NCBI GenBank assembly: GCA_020636905.1
Contig: JACJWX010000018.1
Coordinates: 1-46,521, forward strand
Length of the DNA: 46,521 nt
Reading direction: 5' to 3'
Origin: Actinomycetota bacterium
GTDB taxonomy: Bacteria > Actinomycetota > Thermoleophilia > Miltoncostaeales > Miltoncostaeaceae
Position 1 is the stretch's first letter; each line of letters opens with the position of its first letter. Position numbers and translations under genes: made by a program. The notes under the pieces were generated by a model. It saw only the letters and a program-made list of their open reading frames with translations. It searched no databases and was not told the origin of the DNA. Shown here in pieces: positions 44,077-46,521 of the stretch.

Positions 44077-44433
44077 ATGCAGTACATGCTCTTGATCTAC
44101 GGCGACGAGGCCCAGTACGAGGGAATGACCCCGGAGCAGCTCGCGGCGTCGATGCCCGCGTGGGAGGCGTTCGGGCGTCAGTACGAATCCATCATCAAAG
44201 CCGGAGACGCGCTCCAGGCCACCTCGAGCGCATCGACGGTGCGGGTGCGTGACGGCAAGACGACGGTCACGGATGGGCCCTTCGCCGAGACGCGCGAGCA
44301 GCTCGGCGGCTACTACCTGCTCGACTGCGATCTCGACCAGGCGCTCGAGGCCGCGGCGGCATGCCCTGGAGCGCTCTTCGGTTCGATCGAGCTCCGTCCC
44401 GTCATGATCTTCCCGAGCGACGACTCGGCGTGA
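44077..44433 (+). CDS. YCII-related DGPF-domain protein
   Basis: Soluble protein of 118 residues of the YCII/DGPF family, almost always found beside ECF42 sigma factors. It starts MQYMLLIYGDEAQYEGMTPE and carries the naming motif in VTDGPFAETREQLGGYYLLD (about 68-71), then a helix DLDQALEAAAACPGA and EVRPVM-like RPVMIF. Its biochemical role is unknown. A GAGGAGG ribosome-binding site precedes the ATG. The last codons overlap the sigma factor start (GTGA). Confidence 0.92.
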   Translation: MQYMLLIYGDEAQYEGMTPEQLAASMPAWEAFGRQYESIIKAGDALQATSSASTVRVRDGKTTVTDGPFAETREQLGGYYLLDCDLDQALEAAAACPGALFGSIELRPVMIFPSDDSA

Positions 44434-45710
44434 CCCACCCGTCGACCAGCGCGGTTGACGGCGTTTTCCGCTCCCACTGGGGGCGCGCCGTCGCCGCGGT
44501 GGTCGCCGACACCGGCGACGTGGACCTGGCGGAGGAGGCGGTTCAGGACGCCCTGGCCCGCGCCCTCCAGACCTGGCCGCGCGACGGCGTCCCTGACGCA
44601 CCGGGAGCATGGATCGTGGTGGCCGCCCGAAACCGAGCACGCGACCTCCGGCGGAATGCCGCCCGCAAACGCCGTCTGGTCCCCGACCTCGTCGCCACGA
44701 CCCCGACCGAGGAGCCGCCACCCGAGTTCCCGGATCCGCATGACGACCCCGAGGCTGCCGTGCCGGACGAACGACTCCGCCTGATGTTCATGTGCTGCCA
44801 CCCGACCATCGCCGACGACGCGAAAGTCGGCCTCACACTGCGCCTGGTCGGCGGTCTCACGGTCCCCGAGATCGCGCGGGCCTTCCTGGAGGCCGAGGCC
44901 ACGGTGGCACAACGCCTGGTCCGCGCGAAACGCAAGATCCGCGCCACCGGCGTGCCGTTCCGCGTACCGCCGGACCACCTGCTCCCCGAACGGCTCGCGG
45001 CCGTGATGCACGTGATCTACCTGGTGTTCACCGAGGGGCATACGGCGACGTCGGGTCCGTTCCTGACCCGCGCGGACCTGTGCACCGAAGCGATCCGGCT
45101 GGCCCGGGCGTTGCACGGGCTCATGCCGGATGAACCGGAAGCCACCGGCCTCCTGGCGCTGCTGCTCCTCACCGACGCGCGGCGCGCCGCGCGGACCGAT
45201 TCCGAGGGGCGTCTGGTGATGCTCGCCGACCAGGATCGGACATCTTGGGACGCACCGATGATCGCCGAGGGACGCGAGTGTGTCGCCCGCGCGCTCAGGC
45301 ATCGGCAACCCGGGCCCTACCAGCTCCAGGCGGCCATCGCGGCGATCCACGCGGAGGCTCCCGACGCGGCAACCACCGACTGGCCGCAGATCGTCGCGCT
45401 CTACACGCTGTTGCTGCGCGCCACCGCGTCACCGGTGGTCGCGCTCAATCGCGCGGTGGCCGTCGCCGAGGCGAGCGGCCCCGAAGCGGGCCTCGCCGAG
45501 ATCGCCTCCGTCGAGGCGTCACTCAGCGACTACGCACCCCTCCACGCGAGCCGTGCGGAACTGTTGCGGCGCACCGGCGCGCTGGGCGACGCCGCGACGG
45601 CCTACCGGAGGGCGCTCTCGTGTTCGACCAACGACGCGGAACGGGCGCACCTGACGATGCGCCTCGGTCAGATCAGCTCGCCGTTCGCGGGCGCCGCGCC
45701 TGACGCCTGA
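44430..45710 (+). CDS. ECF42-family RNA polymerase sigma factor
   Basis: Extracytoplasmic-function sigma factor of 426 residues, much longer than a standard ECF. Sigma region 2 spans about 10-75 (LAEEAVQDALARALQTWP, then GAWIVVAARNRARDLRR). Region 4 spans about 115-175 (LTLRLVGGLTVPEIARAFLEAEATVAQRLVRAKRKIR). A C-terminal extension of about 240 residues contains helical, TPR-like repeats and the family phrases VIYLVFTEGHTAT and LLLRATASPVVALNRAVAVAEA. ECF42 members use this extension for activity control and have no classical anti-sigma factor. It is coupled to the DGPF gene by GTGA, and its 3' end overlaps the convergent gene by 38 bases. Confidence 0.92.
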   Translation: MTHPSTSAVDGVFRSHWGRAVAAVVADTGDVDLAEEAVQDALARALQTWPRDGVPDAPGAWIVVAARNRARDLRRNAARKRRLVPDLVATTPTEEPPPEFPDPHDDPEAAVPDERLRLMFMCCHPTIADDAKVGLTLRLVGGLTVPEIARAFLEAEATVAQRLVRAKRKIRATGVPFRVPPDHLLPERLAAVMHVIYLVFTEGHTATSGPFLTRADLCTEAIRLARALHGLMPDEPEATGLLALLLLTDARRAARTDSEGRLVMLADQDRTSWDAPMIAEGRECVARALRHRQPGPYQLQAAIAAIHAEAPDAATTDWPQIVALYTLLLRATASPVVALNRAVAVAEASGPEAGLAEIASVEASLSDYAPLHASRAELLRRTGALGDAATAYRRALSCSTNDAERAHLTMRLGQISSPFAGAAPDA

Positions 45711-46146
45711 GCTGGTCGATCTCGAGGGCCACCGAAACGGCATCGGCCTTCTGGCCCCCGCGCGCGCGGTCCGCGACGTGCCAGGCCTCGCCGGACAGAT
45801 ACTCGAGGCGCGAATCGACGTCCCGATGGGCCAGGGCCCGCTCGGCCTCGGCTTTGAGGTAAGCCAGGATCTCGCCCGTCTCACGCTCGGACCACACCAC
45901 CTCGCGGCCCGGGAGTTCCTTGTTGCGCACGATCAGCCATCCCGCCAGGGCGATCAGGGGCACCTTCATGAAGAGCACCGCGAAGGTGACCCAGATGACC
46001 TGCGCGTGGGGCAGCGTGGCCCACACCGGGGTCACGGCCGACAGCAGGCTCCCGAAGAGCGCGAACGCCGCGAAGACGATCACCGTCCCCAGCATCCGCC
46101 GGCTGCGCAGGCGACCGTCCGGGAAGAAGAAGACGCGTTCGATCAC
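45673..46146 (-). CDS. Membrane protein of unknown function with charged C-terminal tail
   Basis: Protein of 157 residues that I do not recognise. Two helices (MLGTVIVFAAFALFGSLLSAV and VIWVTFAVLFMKVPLIALAG) are followed by a cytoplasmic, highly charged region (ERETGEILAYLKAEAERALA and EIDQLRRQARRP) that may form a coiled coil. GTG 46146 follows GATGAT by six bases. Its last 38 bases overlap the end of the convergent sigma-factor gene. Confidence 0.7.
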   Translation of the reverse strand: MIERVFFFPDGRLRSRRMLGTVIVFAAFALFGSLLSAVTPVWATLPHAQVIWVTFAVLFMKVPLIALAGWLIVRNKELPGREVVWSERETGEILAYLKAEAERALAHRDVDSRLEYLSGEAWHVADRARGGQKADAVSVALEIDQLRRQARRPRTAS

Positions 46147-46158
46147 CGGGACATCATC
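46147..46158 (-). promoter_or_regulatory. -10 box directly before the charged-tail membrane protein
   Basis: Minus-strand GATGAT, six bases, then GTG. One mismatch to TATGAT. Confidence 0.45.
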
Positions 46159-46222
46159 ACGCCGGGAGGGGGGTCCTCACAAGGCCGCCCGGTCCGACAT
46201 CCGTCCCCGGCGGTCCGCGCGC

Positions 46223-46521
46223 TCAGCCCTCCGCGCGATCACAACTGAGGTTCCTGCGGGTCACGTACCCCTCCCACCGGTCCGCGGTCGCGAGGAACCC
46301 CATGTTCGGGAAGCGCGGCGCGAGCGCCCGCAGCAGGCGCACGTGGTAGCACTGGTAGTTGAGGTCGGCCTTGTATGAGCGCGGCCGGTAGCCGGGCGTG
46401 AAGATCCCGTACAGCGTCCAGTCGCCCAGGTCGTGTTCGGGAAGCGCGCGTTTGAGGGTGTCCGCGCCCGCCTCCGCCAGACGAGCGGCGAGGCGCGCCG
46501 TCTGTGCGGCCGCCTCCGAGT
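46223..46521 (-). CDS. C-terminal part of a D-glucuronyl C5-epimerase-like protein
   Basis: The minus strand is open from the window edge to a TGA at 46223, giving the last 98 residues of a gene whose start lies outside. The sequence has WTLYGIFTPGYRPRSYKAD, then LNYQCYHVRLLRALAP and FLATADRWEGYVTR. This fits the C-terminal domain of D-glucuronyl C5-epimerase family proteins, whose ends show a similar YH..LL.AL....D..F...ADRW..Y pattern. Bacterial members act on surface polysaccharides or are of unknown function. The assignment rests on this pattern alone. Confidence 0.6.
   Translation of the reverse strand, partial: SEAAAQTARLAARLAEAGADTLKRALPEHDLGDWTLYGIFTPGYRPRSYKADLNYQCYHVRLLRALAPRFPNMGFLATADRWEGYVTRRNLSCDRAEG

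Overview
The window is 46.5 kb of very GC-rich, densely coding bacterial chromosome with ordinary housekeeping content. I place it in the Actinomycetota, possibly a deep lineage such as Thermoleophilia; the class is only a guess. The evidence is the uvrC-rapZ-yvcK and gap-pgk-tpi blocks on one strand, a DUF2254 protein, an ECF42 sigma factor with its DGPF partner, a LexA box of the Gram-positive type, and many genes whose start codon sits 6-8 bases after a TANNNT-like -10 box (leaderless transcripts). I see no plasmid, prophage, insertion sequence, CRISPR array or rRNA.

Layout. 1-9.2 kb: an EAL protein with a degenerate GGDEF, a CtpE-like P-type ATPase, a 1081-residue multi-PAS LuxR regulator, a GntR regulator, a 48-bp perfect palindrome and a membrane-anchored zinc peptidase. 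9.3-15 kb: PAC2 protein, CDF metal exporter, DUF2254 membrane protein, tRNA-Gly(CCC), and an argS operon with YbjQ-like and holin-IV-like small proteins. 15.2-21 kb: an M48 protease-rlmH pair; divergent from it a cysteine-desulfurase homologue lacking the PLP lysine, coupled to a TusA protein; then a GGDEF/HD-GYP c-di-GMP protein. 21.0-21.6 kb: a tandem array of hairpin-rich intergenic repeats, with a related inverted fragment at 15.1 kb. 21.6-26 kb: the glycolytic operon gap-pgk-tpiA-gpmI.

26-32.5 kb: a nuclease lipoprotein, a DUF1097 membrane protein with a dense operator region, a PhoD-like phosphatase, a secreted glutaminyl cyclase and a NatAB-type ABC exporter. This block lies between gap and yvcK, where whiA is expected in many Actinobacteria. 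32.5-38.3 kb: uvrC-rapZ-yvcK, then an MFS exporter with a lipoprotein. 38.4 kb: a small SOS-type gene behind a LexA box. 38.7-40.6 kb: a three-gene TadE-like operon ending in an unusual fusion of a pilin-like helix, a VanY-type carboxypeptidase and a lytic transglycosylase. 40.7-46.5 kb: a small membrane protein, a metallo-beta-lactamase-fold hydrolase, thrS (locally scrambled by indels), the DGPF-ECF42 pair behind a matching promoter, a membrane protein, and the 3' end of a C5-epimerase-like gene.

The best candidates for something undescribed are the lysine-less NifS/TusA pair, the TadE-VanY-SLT operon, the SOS-controlled small protein and the intergenic repeat family.
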